A stretch of DNA of 35,121 nucleotides from Pseudophaeobacter leonis (GCF_002087335.1 NZ_MWVJ01000032.1:1-35121), one strand, 5' to 3'; numbered from the stretch's first letter, positions 7,091 to 16,073 are shown. Numbers and translations are program-made. The notes: generated by a model not told the origin, from the letters alone.

Positions 7091-8314
7091 TGATATATCC
7101 GCGTGTCAGCCTCTATGCGCTGATGCTGGCTGCGGCCGGCATCCCGCTCTATATCCATTTGCCGCGCTTTGCCTCGGTGCAGCTTGGGATCGGGCTGGGC
7201 ACGGTTGGCACAGTTCTGCTGGCGATCCGGCTGATTGATCTTGTGCAGGATCCGGCCATTGGCTGGGTGATAGACCGCTGGCCGCGCGCACAGAGCTTTT
7301 TTGCCCTGAGTGCCGCCGCCGGGTTGGCCATCGGCTTTCCCATCCTGTTCAATCTGCAGCCGGGGTCTGGCGTGGTGGCGCAGCTTGTGGGGACGCTGGT
7401 GCTGTTGTTCTCCGCCTACAGCCTGGGGATGATCCTGTTGTAGGGGCGTAGTGCGTCGCTGGCGAGGACACCAGCGCGGGCGCGCTGATGACTTTGGCGG
7501 CGTATCGCGAGGGCGGCATGTTGGCCGGGGTGGTTCTTGTCGCCAGTGCGCCGACGCTTTTTGTGGCGCTGGGCGCGGCGGGGCAGGGCTATCCGGCTTT
7601 GGGCTTCTTCCTCCGCGGGCTGGCGAGTGTTGCGGCGCGGCTTCCTTGCCGATCTGGCGCCGTCCCGTGCTGCCGGGTGCAGCGCTGTCGCTCAAGGGGC
7701 TGGCGCAGGCGGGCGCGCTGCGACTGCTGGGGCTGGCGCTGGTCAACAGCCTGCCTGTTGCCCTCACATCGACCCTGTTTTTGTTCTTTGTTGAAGATCG
7801 CCTGCTGCTGCCGGGGCAGGCGGGACCGCTGTTTATCCTGTTTTTCCTCAGCGCTGGCCTTAGCGTGCCGCTCTGGGCGCAGCTGAGCCGCAGTCTGGGG
7901 GCGAAGCGGGTGCTTTTGCTTGCCATGCCGCTGGCGATTCTGGGCTTTGTCGGGGCAGCTTTTCTGGCTCCGGGCAGTGCATTTGGCTTTGCGCTGATCT
8001 GTCTTGCGTCGGGGGCGGCGCTGGGCGCTGATATGGTTATCCTGCCCGCGATGTTCTCGGTTGCACTGACCCGCGCCGGGCTGCAGCCCTCGCTGGCCTT
8101 TGGCATCTGGTCCTTTGCCGGCAAACTGGGGCTTGCGCTGGCAGCCTTTACGGTGCTGCCAGTGCTTGAGAACAGTGGCTTTGTGCCCGGCGCGGACAAC
8201 AGCGCGGTGGCGCTGTCTGTGCTCAATATCTCATACGCCGTTATTCCCTGTCTTTTGAAACTCTGCGCATTGGCCCTGGTCCTGGCGCTTCCTGTCGAGG
8301 AGCAAAGCTCATGA
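7090..8314 (+). pseudogene. MFS transporter with stop codon and two frame breaks
   Basis: A 12-helix-type major facilitator protein in three pieces. Frame one (7090-7440) covers the first helices with the GxxxDRWP-like loop VIDRWPRA and ends at TAG 7441. A second frame from about 7455 reads AGEDTSAGALMTLAAYREGG and further helices. Near 7640 it changes to a third frame, reading LPIWRRPVLPGAALSLKG to the stop at 8314. Both shifts equal a loss of one base modulo three. The repaired protein would be about 408 residues, normal for MFS. The last frame is real because its stop overlaps the DUF3833 start (ATGA). The extra stop makes a decayed gene more likely here than for the other frame breaks. 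A lipid or lysophospholipid export role is a guess from context. Confidence 0.7.
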
Positions 8315-8868
8315 AACTTGTTGCAGCCATCCTGTTTGTCATTGTCGCACTTGGTGCCGCCCGAAGCTATTTCTTCAGCTTTCGGGCGCAAAGCCCGTCT
8401 GACTATGCCCTGACTAGCCCGCAGTTTGTGCTCAAGACGCATCTGTCGGGGGACATTCTGTCAGAGGGCCTGATCTACGGGCCAAACGGCAGGGTGACCA
8501 ATAGCTTTGTGGCGAAAATGGTTGGCGAGTGGCAGGGCAATACCGGCACCCTCACGGAAGAGTTCACCTATTCCAACGGCAAGAGCCAAAGCCGCAAATG
8601 GTTCCTGACCCTTGGGCCAGACAACAGCTTTACGGCCACTGCGGATGATAGCGTCGGTGAGGCGCGCGGCGTGGTTTCCGGCTCGACGGTCAAAATGGAG
8701 TATCAGATCCTATTGCCAGAGGCCTCTGGCGGCCATTCTCTGGCTGTGACGCATTGGCTCTACCTGACAGAAAACGGTGTCATCATGAATAAATCAGAGC
8801 TGCGCAAATTTGGCCTCAAGGTGGCCGAGCTGGTCGCGACAATGCGGCCGGACCCTGCTGCGCAATAG
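8311..8868 (+). CDS. DUF3833 family protein
   Basis: A 185-residue protein with an N-terminal membrane anchor or signal (LVAAILFVIVALGAARSYFF). The body resembles the DUF3833 family: FSGxxxxxGxxxGPNGRV-like start (LSGDILSEGLIYGPNGRVTN), WQGNTGTLTEEFTYSNG, then EARGVVSGSTVKMEYQI and HWLYLTENGVIMNKSELRKFG. The pattern suggests a lipocalin-like beta-barrel that could bind a lipid ligand. Function is unknown. It overlaps the MFS gene by four bases and is the last gene of the RpoE-linked operon; homologues travel with the same FAD enzyme and methylase in other proteobacteria. A role as periplasmic lipid-binding partner is inference. Confidence 0.8.
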   Translation: MKLVAAILFVIVALGAARSYFFSFRAQSPSDYALTSPQFVLKTHLSGDILSEGLIYGPNGRVTNSFVAKMVGEWQGNTGTLTEEFTYSNGKSQSRKWFLTLGPDNSFTATADDSVGEARGVVSGSTVKMEYQILLPEASGGHSLAVTHWLYLTENGVIMNKSELRKFGLKVAELVATMRPDPAAQ

Positions 8869-8879
8869 GCCTTTTGCCA

Positions 8880-8899
8880 GAGGCGGGCGCCCCCGTCTC
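8880..8899 (+). terminator. GC-rich hairpin after the lipid-modification operon
   Basis: GAGGCGGG (8880-8887) pairs with CCCGTCTC (8892-8899) through eight pairs including one G-T, with a four-base loop. A flanking CCTTT/AAAGG pair could extend it. There is no T-run, so it may be an attenuator or mRNA end rather than a strong terminator. Confidence 0.35.
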
Positions 8900-9024
8900 A
8901 AAGGTCGGTATTCCTTGCCCTTGCACCTGTGATTGCGCCTGCAGGCTCGTTCAGCTCCGGCATCGTCTCTTGCCTTGCGCTGTGCGCCCCGTCACATCAT
9001 GGTGGCGACAGCAAAGGGGTGGCG

Positions 9025-10680
9025 ATGACAGAGCAGTTGTTTTTGGTTCTTGGCGGCATCGGCATGTTCCTGATGGGCATGAAGGCGATGACCGAAGCCC
9101 TGCGGGAGGCGGCGGGGACGCAATTGCAGCAGATTCTGACGCGTTTCACAACCACACCGTTTCGCGGCGTGATGTCCGGAGCGGCCTCCACGGCGGTGAT
9201 CCAGTCGTCAAGTGCGACGACCGTGATGACAGTGGGCTTTGTCGGGGCTGGTCTGTTGACGATGACGCAGGCGCTTGGGGTGATCTATGGCGCCAATATC
9301 GGCACCACGGCAACCGGCTGGCTGGTGAGCCTTTTGGGCTTTAAGCTAAAGCTGGGCACCCTGTCGATGCTGCTGTTGTTTCCGGCCAGCCTGCTGGACC
9401 TTTTGGGCCGGGGCGGCTGGGCCCGGGCCGGGCGGATGGTGGCGGGCCTGTGCCTGCTGCTTATTGGGCTCGATCTTATGCAGCAGGGGATGCAGGACGT
9501 CACCTCGGTGCTGCGCCCCGAGATGCTGCCGCCCAATACCGTACTGGGGCTGTTGGCGCTGGCTGTGATTGGTGCGGCGCTGACCGTGCTGATGCAGAGC
9601 TCTTCGGCGGCAATAGCACTGGCGCTTGTGATGCTCGAAAGTGGCGCCATCACCCTGACGCAGGCTGTTGCCATTGTCGCAGGCATGAATATTGGCACCA
9701 CCTGCACGGCCCTTCTGGCCTCGCTGGGCGGGTCGCGCCCCATGCGGCAGACGGCGGTTGCAAATCTGATGTTCAATGTCGCCACCAGCCTGATGGTGGG
9801 GCCGGTGTTGTTGTTTGGCATTGATGCGCTGCAGGTGGTCGCCGAGCGCACCAGCACCATGACGGCGCTTTTGGTGTTTCACACGGGCTTTAACCTGGTT
9901 GGGGCAGCGCTGTTTCTGCCGCTGACGCCGCAGTTTGCGCAGCTCATCAACCGGTTGCTGCCGGACCGGCCAAAAGACGCGCTGATCACGCTGGACCGTG
10001 CCTTTTTGGCAGACCCTGAAATGTCGCTGATTTCGGTTCATCCCGCGCTTGAGACGGTGACAATGCGGATCTATGCGGCCATGGCTGCGGCGCTGCAACT
10101 GCCTGCGGACTATCGCGGGGTGACAGCGCTTGAACCCTGTCGCCCCGCTCTGAGAGAGATCGAGGGTTTTCTGGCGGATATTCGCCTCACGCCGGATCAT
10201 GCAGTGCAGGAGGCAGAGTATTCTGCCCTGTTGCACCAGACGGACCATTTGCTGCGCCTGCTTGAGCGATTGAGCCAGACCGGACGCATTGCCGTGCTGG
10301 GAGACGATCCTCTGCTGCGGCGTCCTGCTGTGATTGCCGGTGCTATTTTGACCCGCCTGCTCAGTCGGCAGAACGTGGGAAAAGAGCGCCGCCGTCTGCT
10401 GCGGCTTGAGCGACTGGTCGGCGCGCGAAAGGCCCGTCACCGCCGGGGGCTATTGCTGGGAGAGCATGCGGGGCTTTATGACCTCGGTGAGGTGTTTTCC
10501 CATACGGACGCGATGCGGTGGCTGAACCGCAGTCTGCATCATCTGGAACGGCTGGAACACTACCGGGACCTGAGCCATGAGGTGTTGCCAACGACCAGGG
10601 GGTCTGACGCGCCGAGTGAGACACAACCGGTGGCGCCCTCGGCCGGGCCTTCTACAGGGGGGTCTTCTACAGGGGGCTGA
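9025..10680 (+). CDS. Na+/phosphate cotransporter family protein (NptA/YjbB-like)
   Basis: A 551-residue membrane protein with two inverted Na/Pi-cotransport repeats. Each has the signature QSSSA: QSSSATTVMTVGF near residue 60 and QSSSAAIALALV near residue 190, with GANIGTTATG and GMNIGTTCTA after them. About eight to nine hydrophobic segments are visible up to residue 320. The C-terminal 200 residues are soluble and PhoU-like (helical, Leu/Glu/Arg rich), ending in a low-complexity Ser-Thr-Gly tail with a 15-bp tandem repeat. I start at ATG 9025, preceded by AAAGGGG; the frame is open from 8929 but that part is not family-like. No Pho-box or phosphate operon is nearby. Phosphate export or uptake is the family role, substrate not proven. 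Confidence 0.85.
   Translation: MTEQLFLVLGGIGMFLMGMKAMTEALREAAGTQLQQILTRFTTTPFRGVMSGAASTAVIQSSSATTVMTVGFVGAGLLTMTQALGVIYGANIGTTATGWLVSLLGFKLKLGTLSMLLLFPASLLDLLGRGGWARAGRMVAGLCLLLIGLDLMQQGMQDVTSVLRPEMLPPNTVLGLLALAVIGAALTVLMQSSSAAIALALVMLESGAITLTQAVAIVAGMNIGTTCTALLASLGGSRPMRQTAVANLMFNVATSLMVGPVLLFGIDALQVVAERTSTMTALLVFHTGFNLVGAALFLPLTPQFAQLINRLLPDRPKDALITLDRAFLADPEMSLISVHPALETVTMRIYAAMAAALQLPADYRGVTALEPCRPALREIEGFLADIRLTPDHAVQEAEYSALLHQTDHLLRLLERLSQTGRIAVLGDDPLLRRPAVIAGAILTRLLSRQNVGKERRRLLRLERLVGARKARHRRGLLLGEHAGLYDLGEVFSHTDAMRWLNRSLHHLERLEHYRDLSHEVLPTTRGSDAPSETQPVAPSAGPSTGGSSTGG
10648..10677 (+). repeat. 15-bp tandem duplication in the transporter tail
   Basis: CCTTCTACAGGGGGG (10648-10662) and TCTTCTACAGGGGGC (10663-10677) are adjacent and match at 13 of 15 positions. 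They encode PSTGG and SSTGG at the extreme C-terminus. Confidence 0.8.
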
Positions 10681-10788
10681 AGGGGGCTGAGTTGCGTCCT
10701 GGGACCGAGGCGCCGTCTGTGTGATGGCGGGCAGGGCGCAGGCCGTTATCTGCAAAATCTATGATCCACAAAAAAAGGTGTGTAACCA

Positions 10789-10817
10789 CAAAAAAAGAGG
10801 ACGTTGCCGCCCTCTTT
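10789..10817 (-). terminator. Rho-independent terminator of leuB
   Basis: On the minus strand AAAGAGGGCG and CGTCCTCTTT form a ten-position stem with one mismatch and a four-base loop, followed by a T-run (plus-strand A-run 10789-10796). It lies about 70 bases past the repaired leuB stop. Confidence 0.75.
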
Positions 10818-10885
10818 CTCGTGCCCTGCAGAACCCTGCACAGGGCCTTTTTAGACAGGGTCTTTTTATCTCAGGACGCCTGGGA

Positions 10886-11988
10886 TTAGAGGCTGTCCTG
10901 CAGGGCTGCCACAATGGCGTCGCCCATTTCGCTGGTCGAAATCGGGTTGACGCCGTCTTCTCCCAGCAGATCCGCCGTGCGGGCACCGTCGGCAAGCACT
11001 TTCTCAATGGCGCTTTCCAGGCGGGTGGCCTCGTCGCCCAGATCAAAGCTGTAGCGCAGCGCCATCGCAAAGCTGAGGTACAGGCAATCGGGTTTGCCTT
11101 GCCCTGACCGGCGATGTCGGGGGCCGAGCCGTGTACCGGCTCATACATCGCTTTGGGGCGACCATTTGCCATCGGAGCACCCAGGCTGGCCGAGGGCAGC
11201 ATACCCAATGAGCCGGTCAGCATGGCGGCGCAGTCGGACAGGATGTCGCCAAACAGGTTGTCGGTCAGGATGACGTCAAACTGTTTCGGCGCGCGCACCA
11301 GCTGCATGGCACCATTGTCGGCATACATGTGCGAAAGCTCGACCTCGGGGTAGTCCTTGCCAACCCGTGTCGTCACTTCGCGCCACAGGATGCCGCTCTC
11401 CATCACATTGGCCTTCTCCATCGAGCAGACCTTTTTGTTGCGGCGCATTGCCAGCTCAAAGGCAGAGCGTGCGGCGCGTTCGATCTCGGATTCGGTATAG
11501 CGCTGGGTGTTGATGCCGACGCGCTCATTGCCCTCTTCAAAGATGCCGCGGGGCTCACCAAAGTACACACCCGATGTCAGCTCGCGCAGGATCATGATGT
11601 CGAGGCCGGACACGATTTCTTTTTTCAGCGAGGAGAAATCAGCCAATGCGTCAAAACACTGCGCTGGGCGCAGGTTGGCATAGAGATCCATTTCCTTGCG
11701 CAGACGCAGCAAGCCACGCTCTGGTTTGACGCTGAAATCCAGATCATCATAGGCAGGACCGCCCACCGCGCCGAGCAGCACCGCGTCGACCTCTTGCGCG
11801 TGGGCCATGGTCTCATCCGTCAGCGGCACACCGTGCTTGTCATATGCGGCACCGCCGACCAGAGCTTCGCTCACATCGAACTGAATGTCGCGGCCTTCAC
11901 CAAACCAGGTGATGACTTTACGAACCTCGGTCATGACCTCGGGGCCGATACCGTCGCCGGGCAGAATCAGAATCGATGGATTGGACAT
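10886..11988 (-). CDS. leuB: 3-isopropylmalate dehydrogenase LeuB (frameshift in this sequence)
   Basis: LeuB oxidatively decarboxylates 3-isopropylmalate in leucine synthesis. The start has [12 protein letters not shown], and the body shows [14 protein letters not shown], substrate and metal residues in [10 protein letters not shown], and [20 protein letters not shown]. Directly after that Cys the frame breaks. The other frame continues with the expected [17 protein letters not shown] and ends ALQDSL-stop at 10886. Restoring one base between 11079 and 11080 (family expectation: Ile between Cys and Leu) gives 367 residues, the usual family length. As written, the frame runs on to 10759 with a meaningless tail. 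An AGGAGG site precedes the ATG. leuB stands apart from leuCD, with its own terminator. I think the break is a sequence error because both halves are well conserved. Confidence 0.9.
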
Positions 11989-12019
11989 GCTTGCCTCCTA
12001 AAAAATCGTTGGAATTGGC

Positions 12020-12968
12020 CTACTCGCATGGGGCCTCAGGGTCAATAACAGGCCCCGCATTCAGCGGCTGAGAGGGTGTTTTTCCGACGTTTTTCAGGGC
12101 TTTTGCCAACAGGGTCCAGACACGTCTGATGCGGGGCGTCTCGCGCATGGCTGCGTGGGCCGTCAGCCAGAGCGGCAGGGGGGCGATTTCAACGCCGAGA
12201 TCCAGCTCTTGCACGGCGTCGTCGGCGCAGCCAACGCTGCTTTGACAAAAGCCGATGCCACATCCCGCCCGCACCAGTTGCCAATAGGTGGCCTGGTTGT
12301 CGCAGCGCATAGCAGAAGCACTGCGCTGGGCAGGGCAAGCCCATGTGAGCATACTGCGCAGGATCAGATCATTGCTGTCATAGCCCACCAAATCACGGCT
12401 CCAACGATCCTCTGCTGTGCGGGGGCGTCCGCGCCGCCAGATAGGATTTGGCGGCAAAGATGCCCAGGGGCAGATCCGCAATGTGCTGGGTGATCACATC
12501 AAGCTGGCTGGGGCGATACATGCGCAGGGCGATATCCGCCTCGCGAAACAGCAGGTTCTCGCTGGCATCCGTTGGCACCAGCTCTAGCTCAATCTTTGGC
12601 TCGGCAGCCCGGATTTCGGCCAGAACCGGCGGCAGCAGGTAATGCGCCGCAAAGACGCTGGCGGTGATGCGCACGGTGCCAGCCAGGGCCTCGGACTGCC
12701 CCGCCGCCTGCAGCGACAGCTGATACATCTGCAGCTGCATTTCACGCGCCATGGGCAGCAGCGCGCTGCCGGCCTGCGACAGCTGCAGCCCTCGGGGGTG
12801 GCGATCAAACAGCTGTTGGCTGAGGCTGGCCTCCAGTGCTTGGATGTGGCGCCCCAGGGTTGGCTGGCTGCGCCCCAGCTGACGCGCCGCAGCTGAGAGC
12901 GAGCCGCTTTCGGCCACGGCAAGAAAGCTTTGAACCAGCGACCAGTCGGTGAGTTTGGCGTTGTCCAT
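12020..12968 (-). pseudogene. LysR-family transcriptional regulator, frameshifted
   Basis: Residues 1-60 give the LysR winged helix-turn-helix: LVQSFLAVAESGSLSAAARQ then LGRSQPTLGRHIQALEASL. The effector domain follows (AGTVRITASVFAAHYLLPPV, then IADLPLGIFAAKSYLA). There the frame ends in a non-family tail and stop near 12393. Another frame carries on with RRGRPRTAEDRWSRDLVGYD and then LVRAGCGIGFCQSSVG, a normal LysR C-terminal region, to 12020. The join lies around 12430-12440 in a GGCGGCGCGG tract; one extra base or two missing bases would explain it, giving about 316 residues. It is divergent from the epimerase-like gene, the classic LysR target arrangement. Effector unknown. Confidence 0.8.
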
Positions 12969-13064
12969 GCATCATTGAATGGCAGATCTGAAATTTTTGG
13001 CAATGTGATTGTCATTTTGTTTGGGAGAAACTGTGTTGATCTTAGAAGACAGGAGTTGCCCCCC

Positions 13065-13100
13065 ATGACCCGAACTGCACCCATGACCCGAACTGCGCTC
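13065..13100 (+). repeat. 18-bp tandem duplication at a start codon
   Basis: Two adjacent 18-base units, 13065-13082 and 13083-13100, share ATGACCCGAACTGC and differ at three positions near the end. Each carries an ATG in the same frame. Confidence 0.85.
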
Positions 13101-14009
13101 ATCCTCGGAGCCTCTGGCCGTTTTGGCCGTGCTGCCGCAACCGCATTTGAACAGGCTGGCTGGCATGTCCGTCGCTTTCAGCGGGGGCGGGATACTCTGA
13201 CCCAGGCTGCCTCTGGTGTCGATGTCATCGTCAATGGCTGGAACCCGGCCTATCCCGACTGGGCGGCGCAGGTGGCAAAACTGCACCGGCAGGTGATTGC
13301 CGTGGCCGAGGCCAGCGGCGCCACGGTGATCGTGCCGGGTAACGTCTATGTTTTTGGCGCTGAAACCCCATCCCCCTGGTCCGAGACCAGCCCGCATGCA
13401 GCGCAAAACCCGCTGGGTCGCATCCGGGTTGAGATGGAGGCGGCTTACCGCGCCTCAAACGCGCGGGTGATCCTGCTGCGGGCCGGGGATTTTCTGGATA
13501 CCGCAGCCTCGGGGAACTGGTTTGACGGCATCCTTGCCGCCAAGCTGGCCAAAGGCAGGTTTGTCTATCCGGGGCGCACTGACATTGCGCATGCCTGGGC
13601 CTATCTGCCTGATATGGCGCGCGCCGCCGTAGAGCTGGCCGCAATCCGCAGTCGCCTGCCGCGCTATCTGGATGTGCCCTTTGCGGGCTATAGCCTCAGC
13701 GCTGAGGAGCTGCTGGCGGCGATAAACGCCTGTTTGCTGCACCCTGTCAAACTGAAGCGGATGTCCTGGCTGCCGCTGCAACTGACCCGCCCGTTTTGGC
13801 CCCTTGGGCGTTGCCTTTTGGAGATGCGCTATCTCTGGGACACACCGCACTGTTTGCAGGGCGATGCAGTGCAGAACCTCTTGCCGGAATTCCGCAACAC
13901 GCCTTTGGAGGTTGCCTTGCCAAATTGCCTGCCGCCAGAGTTTCAAAGGGGGCTTCAAAGGGAAAAACACCCAGCCAGTTGGCCGAACGACGCCATAGCC
14001 CAGAAATAG
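13065..14009 (+). CDS. NAD(P)-dependent epimerase/dehydratase-like (extended SDR) protein
   Basis: A 314-residue Rossmann-fold protein. The cofactor motif ALILGASGRFGRAAATAF is near the N-terminus, VDVIVNGWNPAYPDW and VIVPGNVYVFG follow, and an epimerase-like segment RIRVEMEAAYRAS replaces the usual YxxxK, so catalysis may differ from classical epimerases. FVYPGRTDIAHAWAYLPDMARA is a recognisable feature of the NAD-dependent epimerase family. An AGGAG site lies nine bases before ATG 13065. The start is an in-frame 18-bp tandem duplication (MTRTAP, MTRTAL), so a second ATG lies at 13083. It is divergent from the LysR gene and likely its target. Substrate unknown. Confidence 0.78.
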   Translation: MTRTAPMTRTALILGASGRFGRAAATAFEQAGWHVRRFQRGRDTLTQAASGVDVIVNGWNPAYPDWAAQVAKLHRQVIAVAEASGATVIVPGNVYVFGAETPSPWSETSPHAAQNPLGRIRVEMEAAYRASNARVILLRAGDFLDTAASGNWFDGILAAKLAKGRFVYPGRTDIAHAWAYLPDMARAAVELAAIRSRLPRYLDVPFAGYSLSAEELLAAINACLLHPVKLKRMSWLPLQLTRPFWPLGRCLLEMRYLWDTPHCLQGDAVQNLLPEFRNTPLEVALPNCLPPEFQRGLQREKHPASWPNDAIAQK

Positions 14010-14042
14010 GGAGGAGGCGTTTTGGGCCAAAGGGTCTCTTGG

Positions 14043-15113
14043 CTAGTCCAGTGCGATGTCGACCCAGACCAGCCGGTGGCGGCTGGCCTTGGCGGCCGCC
14101 GCCTCAGCGCTGTCGGGCCAGTCAACGCCGGCGGCAACAACCTGCAGATCGCGAGAGGGCAGAAGATAGTCCACCCGCATGCGCCTGTCTTCGCCCCAAT
14201 CCACGGTGTCAGTCCCGGCCAGCGCAGAGCCGGGGCGCGGGTCTTGCAGGCGCGGATCCTGCAGCAGGTTGGCGATGACCTGCCGGTGTCCGGCGCCTTT
14301 GTCGGGGTCCAGATGGGCCCCGCCTGCAATCAGGAAACGGCTGCTGGGCGGCGGGCCAATCTCTTTTGGCAGCTGCCCCGCCAAAAAGACCTGCCAGAGA
14401 CGAATTTCATCCGCGTTGCGCACCCCGTTGCGGTCCTCGGCGCCATCAAACAGGGGCGGAGGGGCCTTAAAAACCAGCAGGGTTAGCCGCCTGTCATCGG
14501 TTAGGGCGACCGGCAGCGCCCAATGGGCGGTGGTGGACAGGCGCTGGACGGCCTGCGCCTGTGGCGTGGGAAAGGGGCTTCCGTCCGGGTGGCGTGGCAG
14601 GGTGGCTCCGGGTATATCGCGCCACAAAAGCCCGCTGAGGTCGCTGATTTCATCCGCCATGATGGGGTATCGCGACAGCACCGCCATGCCGCTGCGACCT
14701 GTATAGTCGCCATAGCCCTGCGAATCTCCGGAGCCTCCGAGCCTTTGGTCGCCATCGAGATCAAGCTCTGTGGCGAGGCCGGTATTGGGCTGCCTGGCAA
14801 ACAGATGCGGGAAGGGAGATCCGGCTGCAGCCAAGCGCTGTTCCAGCGCCTTGAGGGCCCGCGAGTCATGATCCCAGTCGATCCCCTGCAGCACCAGTAT
14901 GTCAGGCTGGTTTTGCGAGATAACGGCCACCACCGCCTGAATTTGGGCGTCATTGTCCCGCTCGATATCGCGCAGCAGCAGGCCGGGCCCTTTGCGTGAA
15001 AGCTCGGTGTTGAAGGTCGCAATGCGCAGGGTTTGCGCCTGCAGCGGTGTTGATTGGATTACAAAGGCAAGCAGAGCAAAGGCAAGCAGAGCAAAGGCAA
15101 ACAGAAGAGGCAT
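14043..15113 (-). CDS. Exported endonuclease/exonuclease/phosphatase family protein
   Basis: A 356-residue protein of the EEP (DNase I-like) superfamily with a signal peptide. Family marks are LRIATFNTELS at the start of the mature part, QNQPDILVLQGIDWDHD (usual Glu of the NEVD-like motif appears as Gly/Asp context), SGMAVLSRYPI, and a C-terminal MRVDYLLPSRDL followed by ASRHRLVWVDI. Asp/His of the last two motifs are present; the metal-binding Glu is unclear, so activity may be phosphatase, nuclease or lost. I start at ATG 15113 because the hydrophobic core follows directly; the frame is open to 15149. The signal core is built from three 15-bp repeats (ALLAF). It follows the membrane-protein gene by 32 bases on the same strand. 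Confidence 0.78.
   Translation of the reverse strand: MPLLFAFALLAFALLAFVIQSTPLQAQTLRIATFNTELSRKGPGLLLRDIERDNDAQIQAVVAVISQNQPDILVLQGIDWDHDSRALKALEQRLAAAGSPFPHLFARQPNTGLATELDLDGDQRLGGSGDSQGYGDYTGRSGMAVLSRYPIMADEISDLSGLLWRDIPGATLPRHPDGSPFPTPQAQAVQRLSTTAHWALPVALTDDRRLTLLVFKAPPPLFDGAEDRNGVRNADEIRLWQVFLAGQLPKEIGPPPSSRFLIAGGAHLDPDKGAGHRQVIANLLQDPRLQDPRPGSALAGTDTVDWGEDRRMRVDYLLPSRDLQVVAAGVDWPDSAEAAAAKASRHRLVWVDIALD
14235..14264 (-). repeat. 15-bp tandem duplication in the EEP gene
   Basis: GCGCGGGTCTTGCAG (14235-14249) and GCGCGGATCCTGCAG (14250-14264) match at 13 of 15 positions and encode LQDPR twice on the minus strand. Confidence 0.75.
15062..15106 (-). repeat. 15-bp unit repeated three times in a signal peptide
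   Basis: CAAAGGCAAGCAGAG at 15062-15076 and 15077-15091 are identical; 15092-15106 differs at two bases. On the coding strand they spell the hydrophobic signal core as a five-residue repeat (ALLAF/ALLFA). Copy-number change would alter signal-peptide length without shifting frame. Confidence 0.9.
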
Positions 15114-15145
15114 CAGGGAGTGATCTCTCCTGTTTGCCCGGGGTC

Positions 15146-15978
15146 TCATGCGGTTTGCAGGGCTTGGGCATGGGCGTAAACGGCCCGCCGTTTTTGCGCG
15201 ATGAGATCGGCCACCCGCAGCATCGCCATGCCCCGCATAATCATCGAGGCGGGCACAAAGGCCCAGGCTGCAATCATCCAGACCAGCATTTGCGGCGTCG
15301 CCAACTGACCGACCTCTATGATGGTGGACGAGAGTTTGATGGCGGCGGGGATGGCAAAGGGCAGCAGAATGCCGATGATAATGTTGATCCGTCCGTCCCG
15401 TTGCAGCCGTGTCACCACGTCGCCGCCGGTTGTCGGGTCAAACAGGGGCAGATTGACCCAGACGTTAAAGGCCCCGTGGGCAACTGGCCAATTGCCAACC
15501 CGAATGGCCAGGGCAAAGCACAAAATCGCTGCGGCGGAGACGACATAGGCGATGCCGGCAGCGCTGCGAATGGTGTGCAGGGTCTCGAGCGCGGTGTCGC
15601 TGGGCATCATCAGAACCGTCAGTTGCACCGGCGAATAGGCAAAATCCAGCGCTCCGCCCAGCCGGGAGCCCAAATTCAGAACCAGAGTGTGAGGCTGTTG
15701 GGATCAAGCGGATGCCGCACCAGCAGGCTGAGCAGGCAGATGATCACCATGGCGGCGACAAACCGCATCCGGTTCAGCGGCGGCGCTTCGCGAAATTCAA
15801 CAAAACTGGGGTAGTTTGAGAAATACTCAGCAAAGGTCAAAGCTCCGCCAAGGATCGCCATCAGGGCGATGATCTCTGGAGATTCGGTGGCAGAAACTGG
15901 CAACAGCATCGACGGCATTGCGATGAGCAATGCAACCAGTACCCCGCGAGTTGCCGCGCCTGTTATGCGAGCAAACAC
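15146..15978 (-). pseudogene. Polytopic membrane protein of unknown function, frameshifted
   Basis: Two adjacent frames form one protein of about 277 residues. The first (from GTG 15978, behind a GGGAAAAAAGCA leader) has helices GVLVALLIAMPSMLLPV and IIALMAILGGALTFAEYF, then RMRFVAAMVIICLLSLLV, and ends at a stop just after NSLTLWF. The second picks up with NLGSRLGGALDFAYSPVQLT and continues through helices IAYVVSAAAILCFALAI, GRINIIIGILLPFAIPAAI and MLVWMIAAWAFVPASMI, ending at 15146. The join lies near 15680-15690: one missing base, or two extra, links LTL to VLNLGSRLGG. I do not recognise a functional family. It precedes the EEP gene on the same strand and probably shares its transcript. 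Confidence 0.7.
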
Positions 15979-16035
15979 TGCTTTTTTCCCTTTCAAACTG
16001 GACTGGACGGTACATTGCCGTGCCTTTGTTCCAAC

Positions 16036-16073
16036 TTGATGCACCCTGAATCGCCCAGAAGTGCGTGCATCAA
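16036..16073. promoter_or_regulatory. Inverted repeat TTGATGCAC / GTGCATCAA
   Basis: Perfect nine-base arms at 16036-16044 and 16065-16073, 20 bases apart, lie about 60 bases upstream of the membrane-protein start. This could be a paired regulator site or a hairpin. The gene-free stretch 15979-16373 also holds the palindrome at 16279; I see no convincing small gene in it. Confidence 0.4.

Noticed and set aside
10759..10885. C-terminal extension of LeuB to 10759
   Set aside because: The out-of-frame tail is Arg/Pro/Cys rich and replaces a conserved C-terminus that is present in the adjacent frame; it also runs through the terminator.
13001..13011. CAATGTGATTG as a LysR binding site between the divergent genes
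   Set aside because: The arms are only four bases and no second site supports it.
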